Shown here piece by piece: positions 7,832-17,105 of a DNA stretch of 64,000 nt. The stretch's first letter is position 1. Every line of letters starts with the position of its first letter. The notes beneath the pieces were generated by a model. The model made no database searches. It saw nothing but the letters and a program-made list of their open reading frames with translations, and was not told the origin of the DNA. This stretch comes from JBJGXI01 sp045635475 (GTDB lineage Bacteria; Bacillota; Bacilli; Bacillales; Amphibacillaceae): positions 27,414 through 91,413 of the forward strand of contig NZ_JBJGXI010000017.1 of NCBI RefSeq assembly GCF_045635475.1, given 5' to 3'. The position numbers and the translations under genes were made by a program.

Positions 7832-9010
7832 CTAGTAGCACGAGCTTAATATAATATTACGCAATTTTCTCGTTAGCGTGGTTGTTCCTGCATCTTTTTT
7901 CTGCATCATAAATAGAAGTGTAACATCTTCATTCGGACAATTACAAAAATAGGCACCAAGCCAACCGTCCCAACCATACTCTCCAGGACTTCCGAGATCT
8001 CCAGCTTTAGTCGTATCCGCCATAACACGCATTAAATTACCATAGCTATGCCCAGCAAGTGTACCCCAAAGGTCAAAGTTCTTCTGTTGCGTTTGGTTTA
8101 GTGTTGCTGACGTCAAATAGTTAACGGTTTTAGGACGTAAAATCTGCACGCCGCCCAAACTTCCTTGATTCATTAGCATCTTCGTAAATCTTGCATAATC
8201 ATCTATTGTAGAAACTAGTCCAGCGCCACCAGATTCAAATGTAGGATTTCTGTCCATATGATGTATGATTCCTAAATGGTTTCCGGTATAAAGCTTCAAC
8301 CCACCATTACCATCATCTGCATACGTTTTCACAAGTCGCTCTCTTTTCTCACCAGAAAGCCAAAATGCTGTTTCCTTCATTTGAATTGGTTCAAATATTT
8401 CCTTTTTCAAAAAATCTCCAAACCGTTGTCCACTAACTACTTCAACAACAGCCCCAAGTACGTCAGCTGACGTTCCATATCGCCAGGAAGTACCTGGTTG
8501 GAATGCAAGTGCACCTTTTCCCAATTTGTTCACTGCTTCTACTGTACCAATCGGAGAATCTCCTAATAACTTAGAATCGATCTCCTTAAAAACAGCCTCT
8601 GTATCCAGTCCAGCTCTATCTTCTCCACCATAAACTAACCCTGAGGACATTGAAAGTAAATCTTTTAGCGTAACTTCACGCTCTGCCGGAACCAAACGTC
8701 CGCCAACATCAACCATCTGATTTTTAAATCCTTCAAGATAGTTACTTACCGGTTCATATAGATCAATTTCACCTCGTTCTAACAGAATCATCACTGCCGT
8801 TGCTGTTACAGGCTTAGTCATGGAATACAATCTAAAAATAGAATCTCGCCTTATTGGAATTCCTGCTTCTCGATCAGCCATACCATCTTCATGATAAAAG
8901 ATTTCTTTACATTCTTTAATAACCAACATATTTGCACCAGCAATATCTTGATTTTTTATTGCTTTTCTTAGTACTGTTTTCGCTTGATCAATACTCTTTT
9001 TATCCAACAA
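7832..9010 (-). CDS. Serine beta-lactamase-fold hydrolase (class C/esterase type)
   Basis: 392 residues, the beta-lactamase/D-alanyl-D-alanine carboxypeptidase fold. The SxxK nucleophile motif is SMTK (about residue 63, in FRLYSMTKPVTATAVMILLE), and a Tyr motif lies in WRYGTSADVLG (about 175-185). GGAGLVSTIDDYARFTKMLMN is a typical family segment. No signal peptide is visible, so it is probably a cytosolic esterase or peptidase rather than a drug-resistance enzyme. The start is TTG 9010 (or TTG 9007) after AGGAGAGG; no ATG lies near. It stands upstream of the cyclophilin gene on the same strand. Confidence 0.88.
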   Translation of the reverse strand: MLDKKSIDQAKTVLRKAIKNQDIAGANMLVIKECKEIFYHEDGMADREAGIPIRRDSIFRLYSMTKPVTATAVMILLERGEIDLYEPVSNYLEGFKNQMVDVGGRLVPAEREVTLKDLLSMSSGLVYGGEDRAGLDTEAVFKEIDSKLLGDSPIGTVEAVNKLGKGALAFQPGTSWRYGTSADVLGAVVEVVSGQRFGDFLKKEIFEPIQMKETAFWLSGEKRERLVKTYADDGNGGLKLYTGNHLGIIHHMDRNPTFESGGAGLVSTIDDYARFTKMLMNQGSLGGVQILRPKTVNYLTSATLNQTQQKNFDLWGTLAGHSYGNLMRVMADTTKAGDLGSPGEYGWDGWLGAYFCNCPNEDVTLLFMMQKKDAGTTTLTRKLRNIILSSCY

Positions 9011-9177
9011 TTATTCCTCTCCTCCTACTGCTTCTAATCTGGTTTCCGTTAGTCATGAGAAGACATTTCTTGTACTCACTTTTCGCTCTATTATACTATG
9101 AATGATGGTAAATTGTACGAAAAAATGCGTACGGTTGATCACTATATATATAAAGATGTTTTATCAATAATCTAACA

Positions 9178-9210
9178 AAAACCTTGAAAGGCATCTGCCA
9201 ATCAAGGTTT
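9178..9210 (-). terminator. Terminator of the MetE-like gene
   Basis: AAACCTTG ... CAAGGTTT with a following TTTGTTAG on the minus strand. It lies 60 bases after the stop of the gene at 9270. Confidence 0.75.
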
Positions 9211-9269
9211 CTAAAAATAAGTAAGTATCTTCTCAAAATCGTTTTCATAAGAAAATATTTATAATAATG

Positions 9270-10370
9270 TCACCATATTCCTTTGGCTACATCGACAATC
9301 AATTTTAATTTTTGCCATTGTTCCTCTTCGGTTAATTGGTTGCCATGATGTGTAGAAGCGAACCCGCATTGTGGACTAATACACAACTGCTCTAGTGGAA
9401 CATATTTAGCCGCTTCCTCAACACGTGCTTTAATCGTTTCTTTATCTTCTAGTTCGGCAAATTTAGAAGTAAAAACACCAAGCACAACTTTCGGACCGCC
9501 ATTCGGAATGTATTCTAATGGGGCAAAATTACCAGATCGTTCATCATCATACTCCAAGAAGAAGCCATCAACCTTTTCTTTAGCAAATAGTGTAGGTGCA
9601 ATCAAATCATAGCTGCCAGCAAACGCCCATTTTGATCGATAGTTTCCGCGGCATAAATGCGTGGTTACAACTAAGTCCTCTGGCTTTCCTTCCAACACAC
9701 CGTTAATTACTTTTCGCGCTAAATCAATTAAAAATTCACGTGAGTATTTTCCCTCATTAAATGGGATATCTGGTGAAGACAACCCTGCAATATATACATC
9801 ATCCAACTGCAAGTAACGAACCCCTGCTTGATAAAATGCTTCAATAGCGTCACGGTAGGTTGAAATCACATCACTCGCATATTCTTCAATATTTGGATAG
9901 ATGGATTCATCAAGAATGCCTTTATTAAACAATTGGTTCGGACTCGGGATTGTTTGCTTTGCTACTGCTCTGCCAGCGACTATTTCATTAAACTCCACAA
10001 ATTCTTTAATATGTGGGTGATCTTGATTAAATGAGACTTTTCCAACTACACGTACATCATAACGCTCTGTTTCTTCTCCTTTAAATTGAAATCCTTGTTC
10101 TGGTACATAACCTTCCACACCATTTAAATGCTCTAAAAAATCCGTATGCCAAAATCTTCGTCTGAATTCACCGTCAGTAACTGCTTCTAATCCCACTTCA
10201 ATTTGTTTATCGACAATTCGTTTTATTTCTTTTGTTTCAATATCATGTAATTGTGTTGCTGAAATTATGCCTTCAGCAAATTGTTTTCTCGCTTCGTGAA
10301 TGCTATCCGGGCGAAGCAAACTCCCAACATGGTCAGCTCTAAATGGTGCTTTTGTTAATGTAATTGACAT
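9270..10370 (-). CDS. MetE C-terminal-like methyltransferase (YxjG/YxjH type)
   Basis: 366 residues resembling the C-terminal catalytic half of cobalamin-independent methionine synthase, the layout of Bacillus YxjG/YxjH. The start FRADHVGSLLRPDSIHEARK, the zinc-ligand regions THLCRGNYRS (His and Cys) and ISPQCGFAST (Cys), and YLQLDDVYIAG are all present. It probably transfers a methyl group to a thiol such as homocysteine; the donor cannot be read from sequence. An S-box riboswitch and terminator directly upstream tie it firmly to methionine/SAM metabolism. ATG 10370 is preceded by a GGGAGAGA-type binding site. Single-gene unit. Confidence 0.9.
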   Translation of the reverse strand: MSITLTKAPFRADHVGSLLRPDSIHEARKQFAEGIISATQLHDIETKEIKRIVDKQIEVGLEAVTDGEFRRRFWHTDFLEHLNGVEGYVPEQGFQFKGEETERYDVRVVGKVSFNQDHPHIKEFVEFNEIVAGRAVAKQTIPSPNQLFNKGILDESIYPNIEEYASDVISTYRDAIEAFYQAGVRYLQLDDVYIAGLSSPDIPFNEGKYSREFLIDLARKVINGVLEGKPEDLVVTTHLCRGNYRSKWAFAGSYDLIAPTLFAKEKVDGFFLEYDDERSGNFAPLEYIPNGGPKVVLGVFTSKFAELEDKETIKARVEEAAKYVPLEQLCISPQCGFASTHHGNQLTEEEQWQKLKLIVDVAKGIW

Positions 10371-10420
10371 AAAATCTCTCCCTTTTTCATTTTAATTTTT
10401 TGGCGTTATTTCAAATTTAA

Positions 10421-10449
10421 AAAGACCCTCTCACAAGAAGAAGGTCTTT
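10421..10449 (-). terminator. Riboswitch-controlled terminator
   Basis: Minus strand AAAGACCTTCT ... AGAGGGTCTTT followed by TTT. It stands between the S-box aptamer and the start codon, the expected place for the expression platform. Confidence 0.85.
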
Positions 10450-10463
10450 AAAATATCAAACAT

Positions 10464-10568
10464 TCTTCTTATCTGTAAGCTAAAACCTTTTGGACTTAGC
10501 ACCATGTCTTAACGACTGGTTGCTGAGACTTCACAGGGCCAAATCCCTCCATCTCTCTTGATAAGAAT
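10464..10568 (-). ncRNA. SAM-I (S-box) riboswitch
   Basis: On the minus strand the aptamer shows the conserved landmarks in order: CTTATCAAGAGAGATGGAGG, TTTGGCCCTGTGAAGTCTCA, GCAACC, GGTGCTAAGTCC and the closing AGATAAGAAG that pairs with TTCTTATC to make P1. When SAM is bound, the downstream terminator should form and shut off the MetE-like gene; when SAM is scarce the gene is read. The family and mechanism are established; the assignment rests on these motifs and position. Confidence 0.95.
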
Positions 10569-10694
10569 AAACTATTAAATTGTGTTTTTCTTCGATCCAT
10601 TTATCTGTAACTAAGTGTAATCCAATTTATTAAATATTACAACAACTTTTTTGGATAAATTTTCAAACATGCAAAACAACTTAATTAAGTGAGT

Positions 10695-10803
10695 CAATTT
10701 CATAATTACCTTATACAGCTATCTGCATCCGTACATTTTTCGGAGACAGTTTAATCCAACTAAATGTGGATGCAGATAGCTGAAAATGAGTATTATGAAA
10801 TTG
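10695..10803 (+). repeat. 109-bp palindromic element, copy 1
   Basis: Outer ends CAATTTCATAAT and ATTATGAAATTG are exact inverted repeats; inner arms CAGCTATCTGCATCC and GGATGCAGATAGCTG are also exact. The centre holds CAGTTTAATCC. It lies 30 bases after the stop of the PHP gene. Copies 2 and 3 are at 11681 and 17762. Confidence 0.88.
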
Positions 10804-10835
10804 GCTAACGTAGTTAGTTTGGCACATTCCTCAAA

Positions 10836-11654
10836 CTAAAGACCTGTCATATACCTTTCTTTTTGCACGAAATATGCCCATTCCTTATAGCCAATTTCTT
10901 TCAAGCGATGTCTGACTGCATCAAAATCCTCACCAATCCGCTCAGGTGTATGGGCATCAGATCCGAATGTTACTTTCACGTTATGAAAAAGCGCTCGCTC
11001 TAATATGTCATCTGCTGGATACCAGCCACCACAATCCTTTGTTTTTCCGGATGTGTTTATTTCAATCGCTACATCTGATTGGCCAATAATTTGTAACGTA
11101 TGATCAATAACATTTGTTTCAATTTGAGAAAATGCCGGATAAAACCCTTTCATCGCGTCGATGTGACCGAGTATTTGAAACAAGCCGCTTTTCGCAGATT
11201 CCTCAATCAAGGCATAATAATTTTCTTTCAATTGGACTCGCTGCCTCGATGTTAAGTTATCCCAACGACCCTTTTTAAAAATATTGACATCATCTACATA
11301 GTGAACAGATCCGATAATATAATCAAAAGCATGATTCGCATATATTTCACCGTAAAGATTGATATGATCCGGGAAAAAATCACTTTCAACACCCAATAAC
11401 ACATGAATCTTATCTTGATACTTTTGCTTTAATCTTAGTACTTCATTTATGTAATTCGCGAATTCACTCTTCCCCATTGCAATTCCAGGGTATAACTGTT
11501 CTTCTTCACTATAAAAATATGGAGAATGATCAGATATTCCAATATATCCCATTCCATAATCAATCGCTTGCTTGACATAATCCTCAATTGTACCAATTGC
11601 ATGACCACATCGTTCATGATGTGTATGTAGATCGAATTTAATAGAGTTTGACAC
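10836..11654 (-). CDS. PHP-domain phosphatase, histidinol-phosphatase (HisJ/HisK-type) family
   Basis: PHP metal-dependent phosphoesterase. Metal ligands are visible: FDLHTHHERCGH at the N-terminus, GISDHSPY, LLGVESDFFPD, HIDAMKGF, and SDAHTPERIG near the C-terminus. The fold and the TIEDYVKQAIDYG segment match HisJ-like histidinol-phosphatases. No other his genes are nearby, so the true substrate may be another phosphoester. I chose GTG 11654 (272 residues) because AAAGGGGAGA lies just upstream; a longer ATG at 11681 would begin inside repeat copy 2. The gene is closely framed by two copies of the 109-bp element. Confidence 0.86.
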   Translation of the reverse strand: MSNSIKFDLHTHHERCGHAIGTIEDYVKQAIDYGMGYIGISDHSPYFYSEEEQLYPGIAMGKSEFANYINEVLRLKQKYQDKIHVLLGVESDFFPDHINLYGEIYANHAFDYIIGSVHYVDDVNIFKKGRWDNLTSRQRVQLKENYYALIEESAKSGLFQILGHIDAMKGFYPAFSQIETNVIDHTLQIIGQSDVAIEINTSGKTKDCGGWYPADDILERALFHNVKVTFGSDAHTPERIGEDFDAVRHRLKEIGYKEWAYFVQKERYMTGL

Positions 11655-11680
11655 TTTTATCTCCCCTTTGTTAAGAAACA

Positions 11681-11790
11681 TATTATTACCTGAAAAAGCT
11701 TATACAGTTATCTGCTTCCATATATAGTTCAGAAACGGTTTAATCCGACTATATACGGGTTCTATAGTTAAGAATCAGTATTATTAAATT
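11681..11790 (+). repeat. 109-bp palindromic element, copy 2 (diverged)
   Basis: TATACAGTTATCTGCTTCC, GAAACGGTTTAATCCGACT and ATAGTTAAGAATCAGTATTA line up with copy 1 through its whole length, with point changes and a small insertion near the left end. It sits just upstream of the PHP start codon and may hold or affect its promoter region. Confidence 0.75.
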
Positions 11791-12546
11791 AATTTTTAAC
11801 TATGACTAAATCATACCATATTTTTTATTTTAGAAATGGTATTTCGATTAGAGTATTCACTAGCGTAATTTATTAAATTGATACATCCATCATTTTCAAA
11901 ATACTTTTGTAGACACTATTAATACAATGGTGCTTTGGAAATTAAATGCAGATACAAATGGATACTACTTGTTATAAGAGTAAGTGAACAAGTAAAACGG
12001 GGCCAGACCAAACGCTGACCGATTGTCTTAATTCACATTAGAAATGGGTACGAGTCCTTAATCAATTCCAATACATTAAGATTCGGAAAATTTTCAATGT
12101 TGCACTAAATATGAAGAAAGATAGGATAAACAAAATTACACAAACGAGGTCTGCTTGAACGCTCTAGAAAAAAACCCATGAAGGGACGTGAAGCAGCGCT
12201 GGTCCAAACATTAGGATCGTAATTGGAACGATTTCTCGTTCTGTTAGACGAAAATCCTTTCTAACTTTAACTTGTGACGGTATAACGTCTTGGCTATCTA
12301 TAGTCACTATTATTTGAAAAATTTGCAAGCAATTTAGAGATAAAAGATTTTAATATTCTACGATAAAACAAGGGGCCCTTTTTAAAGGACAACCTTACTA
12401 CATTTGACAGCGAAAACTAGCATATTCATTTTGGATCAAACATCAATGTCTAGTCGAAATATAGTGTCCTGACTCATGATCGACATCTATAGTATAATAA
12501 ACTTCAAAAGTTTTATAGATAACTATAGAGAATCGAGGTAAGAGCT
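11791..12546. other. Gene-free stretch
   Basis: About 750 bases between divergent genes with no supported ORF. The only structure I see is an imperfect inverted pair, GGGGCCAGACC ... GGTCC, joining GGCCAGACCAAACGCTG (from 12002) with CAGCGCTGGTCC (near 12195), about 190 bases apart. It could mark an old small insertion. The last 60 bases should hold the promoter of the phosphatase gene. Confidence 0.4.
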
Positions 12547-13320
12547 ATGCAGAGTACGTTACGGGAGATAAAACTAAATGGTAGTTTTAATTTTAGGGAT
12601 TTAGGTGGCTATGAGACAAAAGATGGTCGTCGTGTAAAAAGGGGGATTCTTTTTCGTTCTGGTAATTTGAGTCTATTAACTGAAGACGATCTAAAGGTTG
12701 TTAATCAACTAGGTATTAAAAAGATTTGTGATTTGCGCGGAGTGGATGAAATCGATAAATTCCCGGACCCTATCCTTGATGGAGCTACATGGCATCACAC
12801 ACCAATTCTTTCAGATGAGCAAATGTTAGGACAGGTTGGCGAACAAACGTCATTCGCTGATGTACTTAGAAATACGAAACCAGGAGAACTATTACTTCAT
12901 CTAAATCAAAATATGGTTTCCTTTAAAAATGCCTTTCAACAAGTATTTAAGGTGCTATTAACGGAGACACATACGCCATTATTATTTCATTGTATGGCTG
13001 GAAAAGATAGAACAGGTGCTGTAGCTGCATTGACACTAAGTATTCTAGGTGTTTCCCGGGAAATAATTGTAGAAGACTACTTATACACCAATGAAACATT
13101 AACGCAAATGAATACTAATTTCGAGAAAATCGGGTATAATGATCTTCCTAATATTGACAAATCTGTACTTGATGCTTTGTTTGAGGCTCGTGCTGAATAT
13201 ATTGATTCCTTTTTAGACGGTATTGAAGCCAATTATGGTAGTGTTGAGATGTATTCAAAAGAAGTACTAGGACTATCCGATGAAGCTATTAATCTATTAA
13301 GATCAAATTTGTTAGAGTAA
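12547..13320 (+). CDS. Tyrosine/serine protein phosphatase (PTP-like, IphP family)
   Basis: 257 residues. The N-terminal FNFRDLGGYETKDGRRVKRG and the catalytic P-loop FHCMAGKDRTG (CX5R with Cys nucleophile, general features of dual-specificity-like PTPs) identify the family. An Asp before the loop and the helix EDYLYTNETLTQM match bacterial IphP/LipA-type phosphatases, which also act on phosphoinositides in pathogens. No signal peptide, so it is intracellular. GAGGTAA precedes ATG 12547; a strong terminator follows. The substrate is unknown and no kinase partner is adjacent. Confidence 0.92.
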   Translation: MQSTLREIKLNGSFNFRDLGGYETKDGRRVKRGILFRSGNLSLLTEDDLKVVNQLGIKKICDLRGVDEIDKFPDPILDGATWHHTPILSDEQMLGQVGEQTSFADVLRNTKPGELLLHLNQNMVSFKNAFQQVFKVLLTETHTPLLFHCMAGKDRTGAVAALTLSILGVSREIIVEDYLYTNETLTQMNTNFEKIGYNDLPNIDKSVLDALFEARAEYIDSFLDGIEANYGSVEMYSKEVLGLSDEAINLLRSNLLE

Positions 13321-13415
13321 TCATTTCTTCCTAGCGAGTTACTTTTGTTATTGCCATTTGAATGGCTAGCAACATACCTCGCTTTGTTGTTCACTTATAG
13401 TAATCACATTCATAG

Positions 13416-13443
13416 AAAAAGCATCCCAAGCGGGATGCTTTTT
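13416..13443. terminator. Terminator between phosphatase and M56 genes (bidirectional)
   Basis: AAAAAGCATCCC-aagc-GGGATGCTTTTT, perfect 12-bp stem, flanked by A and T runs so usable from both convergent genes. Confidence 0.92.
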
Positions 13444-13451
13444 CATACTAT

Positions 13452-15365
13452 TTAATTTCCTGTTAAAAACTGCTGTAATGCATCTAAATCATCCCGAAAT
13501 ATATCGAGGCTTCCGTATGTTTTCTCCATATCCACCCTTGCAAAAGTAAATAACGTGTCATAAGCAGACTTGTCTAACTCTCCACTTGATGGGGTGATTC
13601 GGTATGCGAAGGTCACTTCATCAAGGTTATCGATCATCGTAAATAACACGAATGCGTTCGTTGATGATTTTGCTTCCAATTCAGAGTCTAATTCAGCAAT
13701 TGGCCATTCTCCTTTGTAACCTGTATCTGAGACTGGTTCATAGTAAACAGTTAGACGGTATGGCTTTGCATCTGTATCCATTGAAATAAAATGTTGCATA
13801 AAATTGTTGTCCGCAACAGGAATTGCACCAGCAAGAGCAGATACCTTGCTCGCATTTCCTATATACGGTGTTTGATGCTTGGCTATCTCGTCTAAATCAT
13901 AGGTTAGCATATCTACCCTTACAATAAACCCATAGGTAACGATACCGAAATTCTCCACCTCTAGTGTTAAACCATATATATATTCACCAGGCTCTGTCGG
14001 TGCCTGCATATACAAATCTTCATTGATCTTAGAAGGTTGCGTCACTGCAACTTCAACTAAGTCATTAGTTTTAATGGATGAAAGGTGGGCGTCATCTTTC
14101 GTCTTATACACATGGATATCTTCTATTGTAAGATCATATTGTTTCTCGAGCTTGCGTCTTTGTGTACTTAGGATAAATTGTTGACCAGCCCTTTGTGAGA
14201 TAACACTATCTAACATAACTGGAAGCTCCCCTTTAGCTAAAGAAGCGTTCCATGTGCCACTTTCAACAATCTGATTGTCGCCTTCTTCTGTTAGTATATG
14301 AAGATCGGGAATCGAATTTTCACCCAACCCACTTCCTGCTCCGACAAACAATCCACCCGTTATAAAAATCCCAACAAGAATTATTGATACACCGAAAATT
14401 AGTTTCGATTTTTGCTTGTGTTTCATAATCGAAAGTAATCTTTCTTTTAGGGTTTTTTTCTCTTCTGACATTGTTGCTTGTAAGACGCCAACTGGATATT
14501 TATGCTCGGCTACAACAGAAATCAATGTGTCTCCATATGCTTGCTTTTCAGCTGGAGTTAAGTGTTTAATCACCGCCTCATCACATGCCAATTCACAAGC
14601 ACGATTGATTTCTTTTTTGATGAAATACATGAATGGATTAAACCAGTGAAGTGATGTTACGACCATCGTTAGCCATTTCACACCAATATCTAAACGTTTC
14701 ATATGAGAGAGCTCATGTAGTAAAATGTTTTTAGTTTGCTGCTCTGTGAAATCTGTATCTGGAATAATAATCGTTGGCCAGACTATTCCAATCAGCATCG
14801 GTGTGCTAACATACCGGTTACGCACTAGACGTACCCGCCTTCTTTTTTTAATTAAACTAGTTAAAATATAATGCTCCTGCTTTGTTGCATCTAAATAACC
14901 TGGTTTTAAATAACGTAAAAACCTTATATAACCAATCAAATTAATAGAAAGCGCAATTATTACACCTATAATCCAGACATATGCAGCATACTGATTAAAT
15001 AAATCAAGGAAATAGCGATCATGATCTGTATCGAAATTATATATACCATTGGCAACATTTTGCTCAACGGTTGGAACGAAAGCTGAATTACTAGTTGTTT
15101 CGACATCGGTAATCGGCTGAACAGCGACTGTATTATTGTTGTCTTTAGGATTTTCATCTGAAAACAAGTTATCCATCATACTATTCTCAAAAGCAAAAGG
15201 AAATAACAATCTAAATAAGACAATCAGCCATATGTAATATTGAAGTGTTTTTGAAAGCTTGTGCTTGATTAGTGGCTTAATTAGAAAAAGAAACAAAGCA
15301 AGAATACTTCCTGATATTGAAAGAGATAGAACTAGGATAAAAAAATCACTCATTGTCATCTTCAC
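13452..15365 (-). CDS. BlaR1/MecR1-like M56 metalloprotease membrane protein
   Basis: 637 residues. N-terminal membrane helices (residues about 5-27, 36-56, 105-130) surround the M56 peptidase part, with the zinc motif LLHELSHMKRLD (HExxH) and the downstream NRACELACDEAV glutamate region. A further helix (about 324-345) leads to an external C-terminal part of about 290 residues. In BlaR1 that part is a penicillin-binding sensor, but here I see no SxxK or KTG motif, so the signal is probably not a beta-lactam. It overlaps the BlaI-type repressor gene by 20 bases, so it should release that repressor by proteolysis when stimulated. No beta-lactamase gene of the classical kind adjoins. Confidence 0.88.
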   Translation of the reverse strand: MKMTMSDFFILVLSLSISGSILALFLFLIKPLIKHKLSKTLQYYIWLIVLFRLLFPFAFENSMMDNLFSDENPKDNNNTVAVQPITDVETTSNSAFVPTVEQNVANGIYNFDTDHDRYFLDLFNQYAAYVWIIGVIIALSINLIGYIRFLRYLKPGYLDATKQEHYILTSLIKKRRRVRLVRNRYVSTPMLIGIVWPTIIIPDTDFTEQQTKNILLHELSHMKRLDIGVKWLTMVVTSLHWFNPFMYFIKKEINRACELACDEAVIKHLTPAEKQAYGDTLISVVAEHKYPVGVLQATMSEEKKTLKERLLSIMKHKQKSKLIFGVSIILVGIFITGGLFVGAGSGLGENSIPDLHILTEEGDNQIVESGTWNASLAKGELPVMLDSVISQRAGQQFILSTQRRKLEKQYDLTIEDIHVYKTKDDAHLSSIKTNDLVEVAVTQPSKINEDLYMQAPTEPGEYIYGLTLEVENFGIVTYGFIVRVDMLTYDLDEIAKHQTPYIGNASKVSALAGAIPVADNNFMQHFISMDTDAKPYRLTVYYEPVSDTGYKGEWPIAELDSELEAKSSTNAFVLFTMIDNLDEVTFAYRITPSSGELDKSAYDTLFTFARVDMEKTYGSLDIFRDDLDALQQFLTGN

Positions 15366-15732
15366 CTACTTTAAACATATCGCGCAGCTCTTCGATATCT
15401 TCGTTTCCAAGTTTCTTGCTACCTAATAACGACGCGACAAGACTTTTCGCACTGCCAGCGTAGACACGATCAATTAGGCTTTGTGTAGAATAATCGTTAT
15501 ATTCTTTTTCGCTGACTATAGGTACATAATAATAGACTTCTTTTTTTCTAGCTTCCACAACACCTTTTGTACAAAGTCTACGAAGTAACGTCTTGATTGT
15601 AGACGTCTCCCACTCACTCGTTCCTTCCAGCGTCTTTCTTATATCAGCCATCGGCAGTGCCCGATTAGCATTCCATAATACCCGCATAACTTCTACTTCT
15701 GAATCAGTTATTTTAGATACTAGTTTCCCCAT
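15346..15732 (-). CDS. BlaI/MecI/CopY-family repressor
   Basis: 128 residues, the family's usual size. The winged-helix N-terminus is clear (ITDSEVEVMRVLWNANRALP, then WETSTIKTLLRRLCTKGVVE, residues 7-57), followed by KEVYYYVPIVSEKEY and a C-terminal dimerisation helix. It is the first gene of a two-gene operon with the M56 protease. GAGGAGGTAA precedes ATG 15732. Two dyads in the promoter just upstream fit autorepression, relieved when the protease cuts the repressor. Confidence 0.94.
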   Translation of the reverse strand: MGKLVSKITDSEVEVMRVLWNANRALPMADIRKTLEGTSEWETSTIKTLLRRLCTKGVVEARKKEVYYYVPIVSEKEYNDYSTQSLIDRVYAGSAKSLVASLLGSKKLGNEDIEELRDMFKVGEDDNE

Positions 15733-15752
15733 AACGTGTTACCTCCTCACAG

Positions 15753-15806
15753 GTTACAAGTGTAACTCAATAGCTATAGTTTACGACTGTAACCTATTTT
15801 TGTCAA
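15753..15806 (-). promoter_or_regulatory. Promoter with two BlaI-type operators
   Basis: Minus strand: -35 TTGACA (15806-15801), 17-base spacer, -10 TAAACT. One dyad, TTAC-n4-GTAA at 15781-15792, lies inside the spacer/-10; the second, GTTACAAGTGTAAC at 15753-15766, lies just downstream of the start point. Two dyads of this kind around a promoter are the standard BlaI/MecI arrangement. Confidence 0.8.
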
Positions 15807-15897
15807 TACCTTTGTTTTTATTAGATTCAGTCAGTTTCATGCTACTGGTATTACGCCCGGCAGGAAAGAAATGACGGGATTTTTTTAGCCGATAACA

Positions 15898-15923
15898 AAC
15901 GCCTCTGTCAAAGACAGGGCGTT
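15898..15923 (-). terminator. Hairpin after uvsE
   Basis: AACGCC-CTGTC-ttt-GACAG-a-GGCGTT on the minus strand followed by TGTTATC. It lies ten bases beyond the uvsE stop. A T-rich tract exists but is interrupted. Confidence 0.65.
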
Positions 15924-15933
15924 GTCCATAATT

Positions 15934-16887
15934 CTATACTTCTATTGCACCACCGTTAATTCGCTTATACGTCCTTACTTTTGCTAATTCTTCAACAATC
16001 TTTAAAGCTGCTCTATCTTTCGCTTTTGCTTCAATCATAATATCTGCTGATTTGCCAAATTCTTTTAATACTTTTATAAAATCCATAGCAAAATTCAAAT
16101 CAACATAGTCGGCATGGGCTCTTATCAACTTCTCTGATTTAGGAGAGGAAAGATGGAATTTAGGCTGTATTCCCGTTCGTTCCCAAGTTGCAAAAACCCT
16201 TGGTAACAATCCTTCCCATGCTCCTTCCCCTGGATTTGCCCAGTGATGATGAAAATCAAACACAAATGGTACATCGTGCTGCTCACAAATTTGCAACGTT
16301 TCTTCTGCTGTGTAGGTTTTGTCATCATTCTCAAGCGTTGTTTGCTTTCGTATCGTCTCGTCAAGCTTCACAAAATTATTGTTAAATCTTTCAATTCCCT
16401 CTGGTTTATTACCGTAAGCACCACCAACATGAATATTAATGGTAGCTTTTTTATGTAGTCCCATTGCTTCGAGCATTGTATAATGATAATCCATATCGAT
16501 AATCGCATTGTCTGTAACGTGTTCCTGTGGACTTGTAAATAATGTGAATTGATTTGGATGAAAACTAACTCGCAAATGATGCGCTTTTACCAATGTGCCA
16601 ATTTCTTTGAATAGATCGCCAAATGGTGTTAGATAATCCCATTTCACCTCCGGATGTGTGGCTAGTGGTACAAGCGAAGATGACATTCGGTAAACATCAA
16701 TGCCATGTGCAATATTATAATGAAGCATTCGAATTGTATTTCTTAAATTTTTTTCTGTTGCATAATTCAATTTTTCCTGTCTAGCCTCTTAACTTTGCTT
16801 CTTCCAGTTCGTAAATGTTAACGTCTTGGAAGGTGAGGCCTCCCAGAGATTAAGTGCCGTTGAGACATAACCGAATCGTAGTATCAT
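15934..16887 (-). pseudogene. uvsE: UV damage endonuclease, interrupted by one in-frame stop
   Basis: UvsE nicks DNA 5' of UV photoproducts. The full frame from ATG 16887, with GGAG upstream (ctggagaaca), would give 317 residues, the normal length, beginning MILRFGYVS and continuing ASPSKTLTFTNWKKQS. A TAA at 16789-16791 then interrupts it. The same frame carries on as EARQEKLNYATEKNLRNT and runs intact to the end, with RVSFHPNQFT, INIHVGGAYGNK, PFVFDFHHHW and DIMIEAKAKD metal-site regions preserved. One substitution (for example CAA to TAA) explains it. A restart at TTG 16770 would lack the first beta strand of the TIM barrel, so the product is probably inactive unless the stop is read through or is a sequence error. 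Confidence 0.9.
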
Positions 16888-17105
16888 TGTTCTCCAGCCC
16901 CCTGTCCATTGAGTATGTTTGGAATGAGAATAACAGTTAACCTGTCTAACCTAATTAGAAGTATATCTCTCCCATATTGCCTATTTAAAATTACAGTAAA
17001 CGTCTCCTAATTTATTTTAAAGTAAAATACTAATTATTTCTTTAATCTTGCACTAACAAAAACAAGACCGCCAATTATGACGATCTTCTCTGGTGTTACT
17101 ATGCC

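Noticed and set aside
13452..14400. Penicillin-sensing domain at the C-terminus of the M56 protein
   Set aside because: No SxxK, SxN or KTG motifs found in the external part.
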